The position numbers and the translations under genes were made by a program. A DNA stretch of 64,000 nt from Actinospica robiniae DSM 44927 (GTDB lineage: Bacteria; Actinomycetota; Actinomycetes; Streptomycetales; Catenulisporaceae). Under the pieces are notes generated by a model. It did not search any database. It saw nothing but the letters and a program-made list of their open reading frames with translations, and had not been told where the DNA came from. The stretch covers positions 6,430,154-6,494,153 of the forward strand of contig NZ_KI632511.1 in NCBI RefSeq assembly GCF_000504285.1, in the 5' to 3' direction. Position 1 is the first letter of the stretch, and each line of letters opens with the position of its first letter. This document shows positions 18,574 to 27,090 of this stretch, one piece after another.

Positions 18574-20330
18574 ACCGACCGACCCTCGCGGGTCCCCGCA
18601 TCGGTCGCCGCAAGGGCCTGCGCGCCCTGCTCGCGGCGGCCGGTGCGGCCGTGGTCGTGGTCTTCGCCGCGGCCGGCCCCGCCTCCGCCCACGCCACGCT
18701 GGAGAACACCAGCCCGGCACAGAGCGCCGTGGTCTCCTCCGGGCCCGCCGACGTCAGCCTGACCTTCGACGAATCCGTCGGGATCAGCGCGGACAGCATC
18801 CGGGTGTTCGACCCGGCCGGCAAGCGCGTCGACGACGGCCAGACCACCGCCACCTCGAACCCTGACACGATCCAGATCAACCTGCGTGCGGGTCTGGGTA
18901 ACGGCACCTACACCGTCGCCTGGCACGTCATCTCGGCCGACTCGCACCCGGTCGAGGGCGCCTACGTGTTCTCCGTCGGCGCGGCGAGCTCCACCAAGGT
19001 GGATCAGGCCACGATCAACGTCTCCTCCAGCCGGGCCGTGGGCGTCTTCTACGGTTCGCTGCGCTGGCTCGGATATCTCGGCTACGCCCTGCTCTTCGGC
19101 GGCTTCGTCTTCCTCGCCCTGTGCCGGCCGACCGGCGGCTCCGACCCCCGGGCCTTCCGGCTGCTCGCGATCGGCTGGACGGCCTCGCTGGCGGCCGCGC
19201 TCGGGGTGCTGGTGGTGCAGGGCGCCTACGCCGGGGAACTGCCGCTCGGCGACGCCCTGGACGGCAGCGTGCTGCGCGGCACGCTCGACACCCGCTTCGG
19301 GCAGGCTGTGCTCGCGCGGCTGATCCTGCTGGCCGCCGTCGCGCCGCTGCTCGCCGCCACGCTCGGGCGCCTGCCCGCGGCCACCGCCCGCGGCCGCGCG
19401 CTGTTCCTCGGCTCGGCCGGTGTGCTCGGCGTGGCCGGAGCGGCGACCTGGGCCGCCGCGGACCACGCGTCCACCGGCATCCAGGTGCCGTTGGCGGTCT
19501 TCTCCGACCTGGTGCACATCAGCGCCATGGGCCTGTGGCTGGGCGGTCTGGCCATGCTGGCGCTGGTGGTCTGCCGCCCGGCCGCCGAGGCCGCCGCGGA
19601 GGACGCCGTGCCCGCCGTGCGCACCTTCTCCCGGCTCGCGCTGTGCTGCGTCGGCTCACTCGTGGTCAGCGGCGTCTACCAGGCCTGGCGCGGCGTCGGA
19701 TCCTGGGCGGCGCTCGGCGACACGGCGTACGGCCGGCTCGTCGTGCTCAAGATCGGCGGGATCTGCGTCCTGATCGGGCTCGGCTGGATGGCCCGCGACT
19801 GGATCCGGCGTGCCGTCGAGCACACCGGCAGCAGCGCCGTCCCCGAGGCGCAGCGGATCGACGCGGACGGGCTGCTGCTCCGACTGCGCCGTTCGGTGGT
19901 GCTCGAGGCGGTCGTCGCGATGGTCGTGCTCGTGTTCAGCTCGATCCTGGTGGCCAGCGAGCCCGGGCGCGCGGCCCAGGCGGCCGCCTCCGGCCCGACG
20001 AGCGCCAACCTGACCTTCGACACCGGCACGGCCAAGGGCACGCTCAGCGTCTTCTTCAGCCCCGGCAAAGTGGGTCTGAACCAGGCGCACCTCTACCTCG
20101 ACAACAGCAAGGGCCTGCCGTACGACGCGGCCCAGCTGACCATGCAGTTCTCGCTCGCCTCGGCCAAGCTCGGGCCGATGAACGCCACCGTCATCCACGA
20201 CGGCCCCGGCCACTACATCGACACCCCGATCGCGCTGACGTTCCCCGGCGAATGGACCTTGTCGGTGACGATCCGCAGCGACGACTTCGACGAGACCACG
20301 GTGACGGTTCCGATCAAGATCAGCCCCTGA
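18570..20330 (+). CDS. CopC-CopD fusion copper protein
   Basis: 586 residues. A signal peptide ends at ASA|H41, followed by a CopC domain with the expected Cu(II) ligands H41, D124 and H126 (HVISADSHPVEG) in a Cupredoxin-like fold. Eight or so helices of a CopD domain follow (about 165-465), with histidines in HASTG and DLVHISAMGLWLGG. After the last helix there is a further exported domain of ~115 residues (FSPGKVGLNQAHLYL, GPGHYIDTPIALTFPGEWTL) resembling FixH/YtkA-like beta domains. It probably imports or buffers periplasmic-face copper. The GTG start at 18570 overlaps ycnI. Confidence 0.9.
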   Translation: MNRPTLAGPRIGRRKGLRALLAAAGAAVVVVFAAAGPASAHATLENTSPAQSAVVSSGPADVSLTFDESVGISADSIRVFDPAGKRVDDGQTTATSNPDTIQINLRAGLGNGTYTVAWHVISADSHPVEGAYVFSVGAASSTKVDQATINVSSSRAVGVFYGSLRWLGYLGYALLFGGFVFLALCRPTGGSDPRAFRLLAIGWTASLAAALGVLVVQGAYAGELPLGDALDGSVLRGTLDTRFGQAVLARLILLAAVAPLLAATLGRLPAATARGRALFLGSAGVLGVAGAATWAAADHASTGIQVPLAVFSDLVHISAMGLWLGGLAMLALVVCRPAAEAAAEDAVPAVRTFSRLALCCVGSLVVSGVYQAWRGVGSWAALGDTAYGRLVVLKIGGICVLIGLGWMARDWIRRAVEHTGSSAVPEAQRIDADGLLLRLRRSVVLEAVVAMVVLVFSSILVASEPGRAAQAAASGPTSANLTFDTGTAKGTLSVFFSPGKVGLNQAHLYLDNSKGLPYDAAQLTMQFSLASAKLGPMNATVIHDGPGHYIDTPIALTFPGEWTLSVTIRSDDFDETTVTVPIKISP

Positions 20331-20346
20331 TCGGCGGTGTCAAGCA

Positions 20347-20369
20347 CCCGGGCGCGCGTCGCGCCCGGG
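20347..20369 (+). terminator. Terminator hairpin after copCD
   Basis: CCCGGGCGCG and CGCGCCCGGG form a perfect 10-bp stem with a three-base loop, 17 bases after the CopC-CopD stop. Confidence 0.75.
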
Positions 20370-20420
20370 AGTACTCCATTCGCTCGTCCAATCACATATT
20401 CCGGTCGATACCGGAGCAAA

Positions 20421-21632
20421 ATGAACACCGTGAACCTGACGACGAGGTGGAAGGCCCCCGTGGCGCTGGGCGTCGCCGGGGCCGCGGTGATCGCCGCGGG
20501 AGGCTTCGGCCTGATGAAGGCCGGAGTCTTCCGCAATGACAACGACGAGTACACCGCCGCACCGATAACCAACGCGACTCTGGCCCAGATATCCATCAGC
20601 AACGGATCCACGGGCGTGGCCCCCAACACCCCGCTCGTGCTGACAGCTCCGCCCGGCGAGACGATAGGCTCGGTGACCGTCGCCGATGCCACCGCGCATT
20701 CCGTGGCGGGCACCTACAGCCCCGACCGACGTACCTGGACCTCTCAGAACGACCTGCGCGTATCCGACGCGTATCAAGTCACGGCCGTCACCACGAAGGC
20801 CGCCGACAACGGCGTGGGCATCGAACACGCCTCCTTCCAGACCACCACCGAGCCGGACTCGCTCAAATTCGACTCCGTGTTCCCGACCGCCGGTTCGACG
20901 GTCGGTGTAGGCCAACCGGTGGTCATCACCTTCACCCAACCGGTCAAGGACAAAGCCGCGATCGAGCGGGCCCTGACCGTCACCTCCAGCCCGCAGCAGA
21001 CCGGCTCCTGGGGCTGGCTCTCGGACACCCGGGTGGACTACCGCCCGCAGTCCTACTGGAAGACCGGCACGAAGGTCTACGTGAACATGGCCTTCGACGG
21101 CGTGGACCTCGGCGGCGGCAAGTTCGGCGCCAAGGACCACCAGGTGGCCTTCACCGTCGGCCGGGATCAGGAGACCACCATCAACGTCTCCTCCGACGTG
21201 GCCGTGGTGGACCGGTCCGGCAGCCAGATCCACAGCTTCACCGTTAGCGGCGGGATGCCCGGCCTGGACACCTGGGACGGCACCTACGCGGTGATCGACA
21301 AGGCCACCGACATCGTGATGGACTCGCGTACTGCGGGCCTCGGCGACGCCTACTACGAACCCGACGTGAAGTGGGACGTGCACTTCACCTCGTCCGGCAC
21401 ATACGTGCACTCGGCCCCCTGGTCGGTGGGCGCGCAAGGCCATGAGAACGTCTCCCACGGCTGCGTGAACACCAACCCGGCCGACGCGCAGTGGTTCTAC
21501 GAGAACACGCTGCCGGGCGACATCATCAAGGTCGTCGGATCCCCGCGGACCGCGGCCCTGGGCAACGGATTCAACGACTGGCAGCTGTCCTGGGCCGACT
21601 GGCAGGGCAAGTCCGCGCTGTCGAACTCCTGA
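20421..21632 (+). CDS. L,D-transpeptidase (YkuD) with Ig-like domains
   Basis: 403 residues. One N-terminal membrane helix (KAPVALGVAGAAVIAAGGFG) anchors the protein outside the cell. Two Ig-like domains follow (about 45-245), then a YkuD catalytic domain. The active site is visible as HSAPWSVGAQGHENVSHGCVN, with catalytic Cys348 in SHGC. It makes 3-3 crosslinks in peptidoglycan and resembles mycobacterial LdtMt2 and its Streptomyces relatives. The ATG at 20421 follows GGAG at four bases; a longer frame upstream lacks a ribosome-binding site. Confidence 0.93.
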   Translation: MNTVNLTTRWKAPVALGVAGAAVIAAGGFGLMKAGVFRNDNDEYTAAPITNATLAQISISNGSTGVAPNTPLVLTAPPGETIGSVTVADATAHSVAGTYSPDRRTWTSQNDLRVSDAYQVTAVTTKAADNGVGIEHASFQTTTEPDSLKFDSVFPTAGSTVGVGQPVVITFTQPVKDKAAIERALTVTSSPQQTGSWGWLSDTRVDYRPQSYWKTGTKVYVNMAFDGVDLGGGKFGAKDHQVAFTVGRDQETTINVSSDVAVVDRSGSQIHSFTVSGGMPGLDTWDGTYAVIDKATDIVMDSRTAGLGDAYYEPDVKWDVHFTSSGTYVHSAPWSVGAQGHENVSHGCVNTNPADAQWFYENTLPGDIIKVVGSPRTAALGNGFNDWQLSWADWQGKSALSNS

Positions 21633-21650
21633 GCAGACCCCGGAAACGCA

Positions 21651-21688
21651 CCGGCGCCCCGGACCGTCACGACGGTCCGGGGCGCCGG
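21651..21688. terminator. Strong bidirectional terminator between L,D-transpeptidase and chitinase
   Basis: CCGGCGCCCCGGACCGT and its perfect 17-base complement surround a CACG loop, between two convergent genes. Confidence 0.85.
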
Positions 21689-21734
21689 CTGTGTTGCCAG
21701 GTCGGTACTTTGTCTCAGATCAGAGCAGATCAGA

Positions 21735-23024
21735 TCAGAGCAGGGAGGCCGACAGCGCCTGGGTCAGCGCGCCGTTGCTGGTGTCCCCGTCCAGCGACCA
21801 CACCGAGGCGCCGCGCAGGCCGGCCAGGTCGATGTACAGGCCCTTCTCTGCGATCGTGGTGGGGTTGTCGTAGGAGTAGAAGGTCTGCGACGCCGGGTCG
21901 TACTTCCAGACGGACGCCGTCACCGGGTCGTAGTGCACGGTGCCGGGCGCGTCGACGACGGCCTTGTAGCCTTCCTGGTCCGACGCCGCGGCACCGGTGG
22001 CCGGCTGGTAGAGGCCGTTGTTCGTGGCACTCACACCCGCCCACGCGTGCGCGTAGTACGGGATCTCCAGCGCGATCTTGTCAGCCGGCACGCCGTGGCT
22101 CTCGTAGTACTGCACCGTCTGCACGATGGAGAACTTGTCGTTCGAGGCCTGCGGGTCCTTGGGGTCCGGCAGCAGGTTCTGGGTGAAGTCGGTCTGGTTC
22201 TCCCAGCCGCCGTGGAAGTCCACCGTCATGACGTTGAGCCAGTCGGCCGTCTTCGCGACCGGGGCCAGCTGCAGCTGCTGGGCGTTCGTGTACTGATTCG
22301 GCGAGACGTCGGCGGTCAGCACGTAGTGCTCGCCGTTGGCCTTGCCGGCCTGGTCCATCGAGGTGCGGAAGGTCTGCATCAGCGCGGTGAAGTCGGGGGT
22401 GTCCTGCGGGCCGTACGGGTTGTTGTTGCCGACCTCGTTCGGGTACTCCCAGTCCAGGTCGATACCGTCGAAGATGCCCTTGGCCGCGCCCGGGGCCAGG
22501 CCCGGGATGTTGCCGTTGAGGTACTGGTCGACGCAGGAGTCGACGAAGGCCTGCCGCCCGGCGGCGGTGGAGGCCAGCGCGGAGAACTGGTTCGACCAGG
22601 ACCAGCCGCCGATGGACATCACGATCTTGAGGTTCGGGTACTTCGCCTTCAGCTCCTTGAGCTGGTTGAAGTTGCCCGCCAGCGCCTGCGTGGAGGTGTC
22701 GGCCACCCCGTTGACCGCCTCATCGGCGGAGAACGGCCGCTGGTAGTCGGCCCACGAGTCGCCCGAGGTGCACAGGCCGTCGGCGGAGACCGAGGAGAAG
22801 GCGTAGTTGATCTCGGTGAGCTTGCTCGCAGCTCCGTCCGAGATCAGGTTCTTCTCCAGGAAGCCGCTGTAGATGCTCCACTGGGTGAAGAAGCCGATGG
22901 CCACCTTGCCATTGCCCGTGCTGTGGGCTGGACCCGACGAGGCCTGGGCGGCGGCGCTCGGCAGCGCCGTCGCGGCGACCGTGGCCGCGGCGACGAGCAG
23001 TGTTCTCATTCTCAGGGTGCGCAT
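21735..23024 (-). CDS. Secreted family 18 chitinase
   Basis: 429 residues: signal peptide to about 28 (ALPSAAAQA) followed directly by a GH18 catalytic barrel with no separate chitin-binding or FnIII module. The catalytic motif DGIDLDWEYP holds D186, D189, D191 and the proton donor E193; SIGGW at 137-141 is the second GH18 signature. It hydrolyses chitin outside the cell. ATG 23024 is preceded by AAGGAG. The upstream region carries two DasR-type operator sequences, so induction by chitin-derived sugars is predicted. Confidence 0.95.
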   Translation of the reverse strand: MRTLRMRTLLVAAATVAATALPSAAAQASSGPAHSTGNGKVAIGFFTQWSIYSGFLEKNLISDGAASKLTEINYAFSSVSADGLCTSGDSWADYQRPFSADEAVNGVADTSTQALAGNFNQLKELKAKYPNLKIVMSIGGWSWSNQFSALASTAAGRQAFVDSCVDQYLNGNIPGLAPGAAKGIFDGIDLDWEYPNEVGNNNPYGPQDTPDFTALMQTFRTSMDQAGKANGEHYVLTADVSPNQYTNAQQLQLAPVAKTADWLNVMTVDFHGGWENQTDFTQNLLPDPKDPQASNDKFSIVQTVQYYESHGVPADKIALEIPYYAHAWAGVSATNNGLYQPATGAAASDQEGYKAVVDAPGTVHYDPVTASVWKYDPASQTFYSYDNPTTIAEKGLYIDLAGLRGASVWSLDGDTSNGALTQALSASLL

Positions 23025-23066
23025 TGCTCTCCTTGTGACGGAGCGAGCCGGGCCAGGAGCGGCCAG

Positions 23067-23082
23067 AGTGGACTAGACCATG
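23067..23082 (-). promoter_or_regulatory. DasR response element (dre), proximal copy
   Basis: On the minus strand this reads CATGGTCTAGTCCACT, matching 13 of 16 positions of the Streptomyces dre consensus ACTGGTCTAGACCACT. It lies about 45 bases before the chitinase start. DasR is the GntR regulator of chitin and N-acetylglucosamine genes. Confidence 0.8.
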
Positions 23083-23094
23083 CGTCTGTAGCCG

Positions 23095-23110
23095 AAAGGT
23101 ATAGTCCAAT
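23095..23110 (-). promoter_or_regulatory. DasR-like element, distal copy
   Basis: On the minus strand this reads ATTGGACTATACCTTT, 11 of 16 matches to the dre consensus, 28 bases from the proximal copy. Pairs of such direct repeats are typical of Streptomyces chitinase promoters. Confidence 0.65.
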
Positions 23111-23227
23111 TTCTGCGCCAGGACAAGAGCCTGGCTTTCACCAGGCCCTCCTCTTCGTGCATGTGCGCGTCCGGAGCAGGTCTGTCCGGTTCGGTGCTTC
23201 TTGCGTGCCGCCTCAGCGCGTCAGTTC

Positions 23228-23254
23228 TTCAGTGCTTCAGTGCTTCAGTGCTTC
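23228..23254. repeat. Three tandem 8-bp repeats across a stop codon
   Basis: CTTCAGTG occurs three times in tandem and a fourth partial copy follows. The stop codon of the NlpC/P60-like gene lies within the third copy. Slippage here would change the last residues of that protein. Confidence 0.8.
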
Positions 23255-24594
23255 CCGCGACGGCGCGGCAGTGAACGGATCGGACGGCGCATCACCAGTC
23301 CGGCGCCCAGCAGGAAGAACCCGCCGACCGCCAGCGCCACTCCCTCGTCCCGGCGGCTGATCTCCGCCGCCGCCAGATCCGCGGCCGTCAGTGCCTGGAC
23401 GGCTGGCTTCGCGGAGCTCGATGCGCTCGCGCTCGCCGACGCGGAGAGCGACCCCGAGGCGGCCAGGCCGGCCGGCTGGAGCGTGGAGACGCCGGGCGGG
23501 TCCACCTCCGAGCCCTCGCTCGCCAGCAGTGAGTAGCTCTGGCCGGTCGGCAGGGTCGGCAGCGCCGAGGAGTTGACCACGCCGTCGTAGCGGAACGGCG
23601 CGAACCCGTTGTCCAGGAAGGCCGAGAGCGGCGCGTCCACCACGTAGCGCGCGTCCGTGCCCGGGTGCGCCTCTTCGAAGTAGTCGAACTCGGTGTGCTG
23701 GGTGTCCGCCCAGCCCGCGAACAGGATGGTGTGCTTGTCCGAGAGCAGTATGTCGCCGGGCAGCATCGTGGCCGCCGGGATGGTGCGCGAGACCAGGTTG
23801 AGGTTCCCGGTCCAGAAATCGGTGTACTGATCCAGGTCCCAGGCCATCGAGACGTAGCCCGAGCAGTCCTGCCGGTAGGTGCCGTTGGCGTTCGTCCACC
23901 ACGAGGTCTGGCTGTAGGGCACCTGCTGGGTCACCCACAGCTCGGCCCGGGTGATGATCTGCGCCCGGGTGATGGTGCCGGTCGGCAGCTGGTAGCCGGC
24001 GTCGCCCGGCGGCACCGAGGTGTAGTAGTAGCTCGAGCCGGTCGGCGAGACGGTGTACACCGGTATCGTCGGCGTCGAACTCGCGGGGGTCTTCGCCGGC
24101 GCGCCGCCCTTGCCCGTGTTCGTGGGCGTGGCGGACCGTGTCGCACTCGGCGTGGCCGACTGCGTAGCGCTCGGCGTGGCGGACCCGGACCGCGTCGCGC
24201 TCGGCGTGGGCGCCGTGCTGACCCCGGAGGGCGAGACCGTGGCCGACACCGTGGGGCACGGACTCGCGCTCACCGAGGCCGTCGCCGGCGTGCTCGGGTC
24301 GTTCGGCGCGCTCGCCCCGTCATCGCCGGACGGAGAACTCTCGGCGGAGCTCGAATCCGTCGCGCCGGCCGAGGCGGACGCGGTATCGGAGGGCGTTTCC
24401 GAAGTCCCGGCCGTAGGCGTGCTCGAGCAGGCCGGGGAAGAGGAATCGGCCAGCGCCGAGACCGGAAGCACGAGCGAGGTGCCGTAGACCAGCGAGCTCA
24501 CGCCGACCGACACCGCGACCGCGGCCGCGGCCCGGCGGCCGCGTCCGACCCCTGATATACGGCTCGATGAGCCCTGATTCGACGCTTCGGTCAC
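23245..24594 (-). CDS. NlpC/P60-like cysteine hydrolase, membrane-anchored surface protein
   Basis: 449 residues. An N-terminal hydrophobic segment (about 22-48) acts as signal or anchor. A ~130-residue Ser/Thr/Pro/Ala-rich stalk follows, with repeats such as PSATRSATPSATQSATPS. A cysteine-hydrolase domain then carries C244 in RQDCSGYVSMAWD and H288 in SDKHTILFAGW. Last come a second low-complexity stretch and a C-terminal helix with the basic end RSLPRRRGKH. It probably cuts peptidoglycan peptides or related amides at the cell surface. The GTG at 24594 is chosen because GGAGGA precedes it; a longer ATG start at 24723 has none. Confidence 0.8.
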   Translation of the reverse strand: MTEASNQGSSSRISGVGRGRRAAAAVAVSVGVSSLVYGTSLVLPVSALADSSSPACSSTPTAGTSETPSDTASASAGATDSSSAESSPSGDDGASAPNDPSTPATASVSASPCPTVSATVSPSGVSTAPTPSATRSGSATPSATQSATPSATRSATPTNTGKGGAPAKTPASSTPTIPVYTVSPTGSSYYYTSVPPGDAGYQLPTGTITRAQIITRAELWVTQQVPYSQTSWWTNANGTYRQDCSGYVSMAWDLDQYTDFWTGNLNLVSRTIPAATMLPGDILLSDKHTILFAGWADTQHTEFDYFEEAHPGTDARYVVDAPLSAFLDNGFAPFRYDGVVNSSALPTLPTGQSYSLLASEGSEVDPPGVSTLQPAGLAASGSLSASASASASSSAKPAVQALTAADLAAAEISRRDEGVALAVGGFFLLGAGLVMRRPIRSLPRRRGKH

Positions 24595-24854
24595 GGCTCC
24601 TCCAAGAAGCGTTGCGGGCGGGCAGATCTTGCCGCCCCCCAACCTAGCAACCGCGGCACCGGGATGGGACCGGTAGATCGGTAACACTCGGGAAATACCG
24701 TCCGAAGACACGCCACTAGCCAACCGGCGCGCGTCGCACTACGTTGCGATCGTGGCGCGCGCTGTGACGCGCCCCCGACCACCCCGGACGGTGCACGAGA
24801 CGCGGGCAGGGCCGCGCCGGGACGCAGATTCCTCCATAGAGGCGGGAGCAGCCG
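24595..24854. promoter_or_regulatory. Divergent promoter region, surface hydrolase / phosphotransferase
   Basis: 260 bp between divergent genes. It contains an AT-richer stretch at about 24670-24715 (GGTAACACTCGGGAAATACC). It was examined for the c-di-AMP riboswitch often placed before actinobacterial NlpC/Rpf genes; the conserved core was not seen. Confidence 0.4.
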
Positions 24855-26021
24855 GTGAGTGTCGGCGCCATGGGCGGTCCGTCGGCGGACCGATCACCGG
24901 CCGGGCTGAGCCCGGCCGAGAACTGGTCGGACGTGGTGATGGGACTGGACCTGCCACGGCTGACCAGGTACCTGACGGTGCGGCTGCCCGGCTCGATCCG
25001 ACCACCGCTGCGCGCCATGCCGCTGCCCGGCGGCCGTTCCAACCTCAGCTACGAGCTCTGCGACGGCGACGGCCGGGTGCTGGTGCTGCGCCGCCCCCCG
25101 CTGCCGCTCGGCCCCGGCGGCCCGGTGCCGGTCCCGGCCACCCTGGCCACCCCGGCCCCGGAGACCAGCCGCTCGGACATCCGGCGCGAGTACCAGGTCA
25201 TCAGGGCCCTGCATCAAGCGCACGGCCGGGCCGGCCGGGTCCCGGTGGCCGAGCCCTACCTGCTGTGCCAGGACGCGTCCGTGATCGGCGCGCCCTTCTT
25301 CGTCACCGCGAAGGCGGCCGGCACCGTCTACCGCTCGGAGAAGCAGTGCGCCGCGCTCAGCCCCAGCCAGGCCCGGGCCGTCTCGCACGGCCTGCTCGAC
25401 GTGCTCGTCGCGCTGCACCAGGTCGACGTGCGCGCCGCCGGCCTCGCCGACTTCGCCCGCACCGACCAGTTCCTCATCCGCCAGGTGGACCGGTGGGACC
25501 GGCTGCACGCGGCCAGCGCCAGCCGGGAGGTGCCGCGGCTGGCCCGGCTGGCCGCCGCGCTGCGCGCCGGCGTCCCGGCCGGCGGCCGGATCTCGGTGCT
25601 GCACGGGGACTACCGGCTGGAGAACGTCGTGTTCGACCTCGCCTCCATCGGCCGGGTCAACGCCGTGCTCGACTGGGAGGCGGCCACCCTGGGCGACCCG
25701 CTGGTGGACCTCGGCCTGTTGCTGACCTTCTGGGAGGGACCGGACCAGCCGCTCAACCCGATCTCCTCGGCGCACACCCGCACCCGCGGCTTCCCGACCC
25801 GCCGTCAGCTCGCCGACCGCTACGCCACCCGCACCGGCTACGACTTGTCCCGGATCGGCTGGTATATAGCGCTCAACCACTACCGGGTGGCCGGACTGCT
25901 CGAGGTGCTGCACTACCGGGTCAACCACGGCCTGCCCGTGCCGCCCGGGCTGGAGCGGGCCGGCAGCTGGGTCGGCCCGCTGATCGAGGGCGGGCTGACC
26001 GCTCTGCGCGAGAACCTCTGA
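24855..26021 (+). CDS. Phosphotransferase family protein (APH/ACAD10-like)
   Basis: 388 residues with the aminoglycoside-phosphotransferase/choline kinase fold. Visible are LPGGRSNLSYELCDGDGRVLVLRR (nucleotide loop and lysine-equivalent strand, about 57-80), the catalytic loop SVLHGDYRLENVVFD (about 252-266) and the metal-binding VLDWEAATLGDPLVDLG. It fits the ACAD10/FadE-associated kinase-like family better than true antibiotic-resistance kinases, so the substrate may be a hydroxyacyl-CoA or small alcohol (inference). The GTG at 24855 follows GGGAG. Confidence 0.85.
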   Translation: MSVGAMGGPSADRSPAGLSPAENWSDVVMGLDLPRLTRYLTVRLPGSIRPPLRAMPLPGGRSNLSYELCDGDGRVLVLRRPPLPLGPGGPVPVPATLATPAPETSRSDIRREYQVIRALHQAHGRAGRVPVAEPYLLCQDASVIGAPFFVTAKAAGTVYRSEKQCAALSPSQARAVSHGLLDVLVALHQVDVRAAGLADFARTDQFLIRQVDRWDRLHAASASREVPRLARLAAALRAGVPAGGRISVLHGDYRLENVVFDLASIGRVNAVLDWEAATLGDPLVDLGLLLTFWEGPDQPLNPISSAHTRTRGFPTRRQLADRYATRTGYDLSRIGWYIALNHYRVAGLLEVLHYRVNHGLPVPPGLERAGSWVGPLIEGGLTALRENL

Positions 26022-26219
26022 GCGCGCCGGGCGTCCGCGGTGAACCGTCTGCGCGCGGCGGTCGTGTCATGGAAGGGGGCGGCGGTCTGCGGCGGCGGAC
26101 GTGGCCCGTGGCGGTCGCATACGGGGGCGGCGGTCTCCGGGCGGCGTCGGCCGTGCCCTGACACGCCGGGACGCGCCGTCCTGCCTGTTCCGGGCCCCGG
26201 CCGTGGCTAAGGTGGCCGC

Positions 26220-26939
26220 ATGTCGGCGCGGGCGGCGTGTGAGACCGAGTCCGCGTGGACGACCCGGGTCTGGCGTGGGCTCGCGGAGGAGTGCGCCCGC
26301 GTCTTCGTCCCACCCGTCCGGGCGATCCGGTTCCGCGGCCTGCGGGCCGTCCCGCTGGCTCCGGCCTGCGCCGGCCTGATCGCCGCGTTCGCGGTGCTGC
26401 AGCACACCGGCCCCGGCTGGTGGCTGGTCGAGCACGTCGCAGCGGTCTACCAGGCGCTGCCGGTCTGGCTGATCGTGCTGCGGCTGCCGCTGTCCATGCT
26501 GGCCCCGGCGCCAGACCTGCCCGCCTGGGGCGCGGTGGCCCAGGTGCTGGTCGTGTTCGCGGTGGCCGAGGCCCAGTTGGGGCGTTGGCGCACTTTGCTG
26601 CTCGCGGTGTGCGCCAATGCGCTGACAACGCTCTCCGCGCGCCTGATGTGGGTGGCCGGCCAGACACTGGGCGTGGGCACGCCGCAGATCGACGCGTACG
26701 AGTTGGACACCGGCCCGTCCACCGTCGTGGTGGCCCTCTCGGTCTACGTGCTGCTCAGAGCCCGCGCCTGGCGGCTGCTCGCGGTCACGGCGCTGGCGAT
26801 GGCGCTCGAGACGCTGCTCGCCCCGAACCTGGCCGGCCGTGAGCACCTCGTCGCCCTCGGTCTCGGCGCGGCCGCGTACGTTCTCGGCGACCGGATCCCG
26901 GTCGCCGTGCGTAACCGGCGCCGGCGCGCTTTCCTGTGA
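26220..26939 (+). CDS. Rhomboid-like membrane protein
   Basis: 239 residues with about six hydrophobic helices. The pattern DTGPSTVVVALSVYVLL (about 163-179) and REHLVALGLGAAAY (about 206-219) resembles the serine-containing and histidine-containing helices of actinobacterial rhomboid-like proteins, with GPST in place of the classical GASG. Whether it is a protease or an inactive relative cannot be decided. It has its own upstream gap of about 200 bp. Confidence 0.6.
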   Translation: MSARAACETESAWTTRVWRGLAEECARVFVPPVRAIRFRGLRAVPLAPACAGLIAAFAVLQHTGPGWWLVEHVAAVYQALPVWLIVLRLPLSMLAPAPDLPAWGAVAQVLVVFAVAEAQLGRWRTLLLAVCANALTTLSARLMWVAGQTLGVGTPQIDAYELDTGPSTVVVALSVYVLLRARAWRLLAVTALAMALETLLAPNLAGREHLVALGLGAAAYVLGDRIPVAVRNRRRRAFL

Positions 26940-27090
26940 TGCTTATCACATCTGACGGTGTTTCAAGGGGCATCACCCCAAGCCGGAGTCGACAACAAGG
27001 CCGATCTTGGAATATATACGAATACTGATCGCAAGGTCGGGCGGGCTCGGCCGGCCGATCTCGAGTTCGAAGATCGGAGCCGAAGCCGCC

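Noticed and set aside
24595-24780. Possible c-di-AMP (ydaO) riboswitch upstream of the NlpC/P60-like gene
   Set aside because: Such a switch is common before actinobacterial cell-wall hydrolases, but the conserved core sequences were not found on the correct strand.
27007-27090. Longer AdpA start at TTG 27007
   Set aside because: The added residues show no similarity to AdpA N-termini and the codon is rare; the GTG at 27091 was preferred, with moderate certainty.
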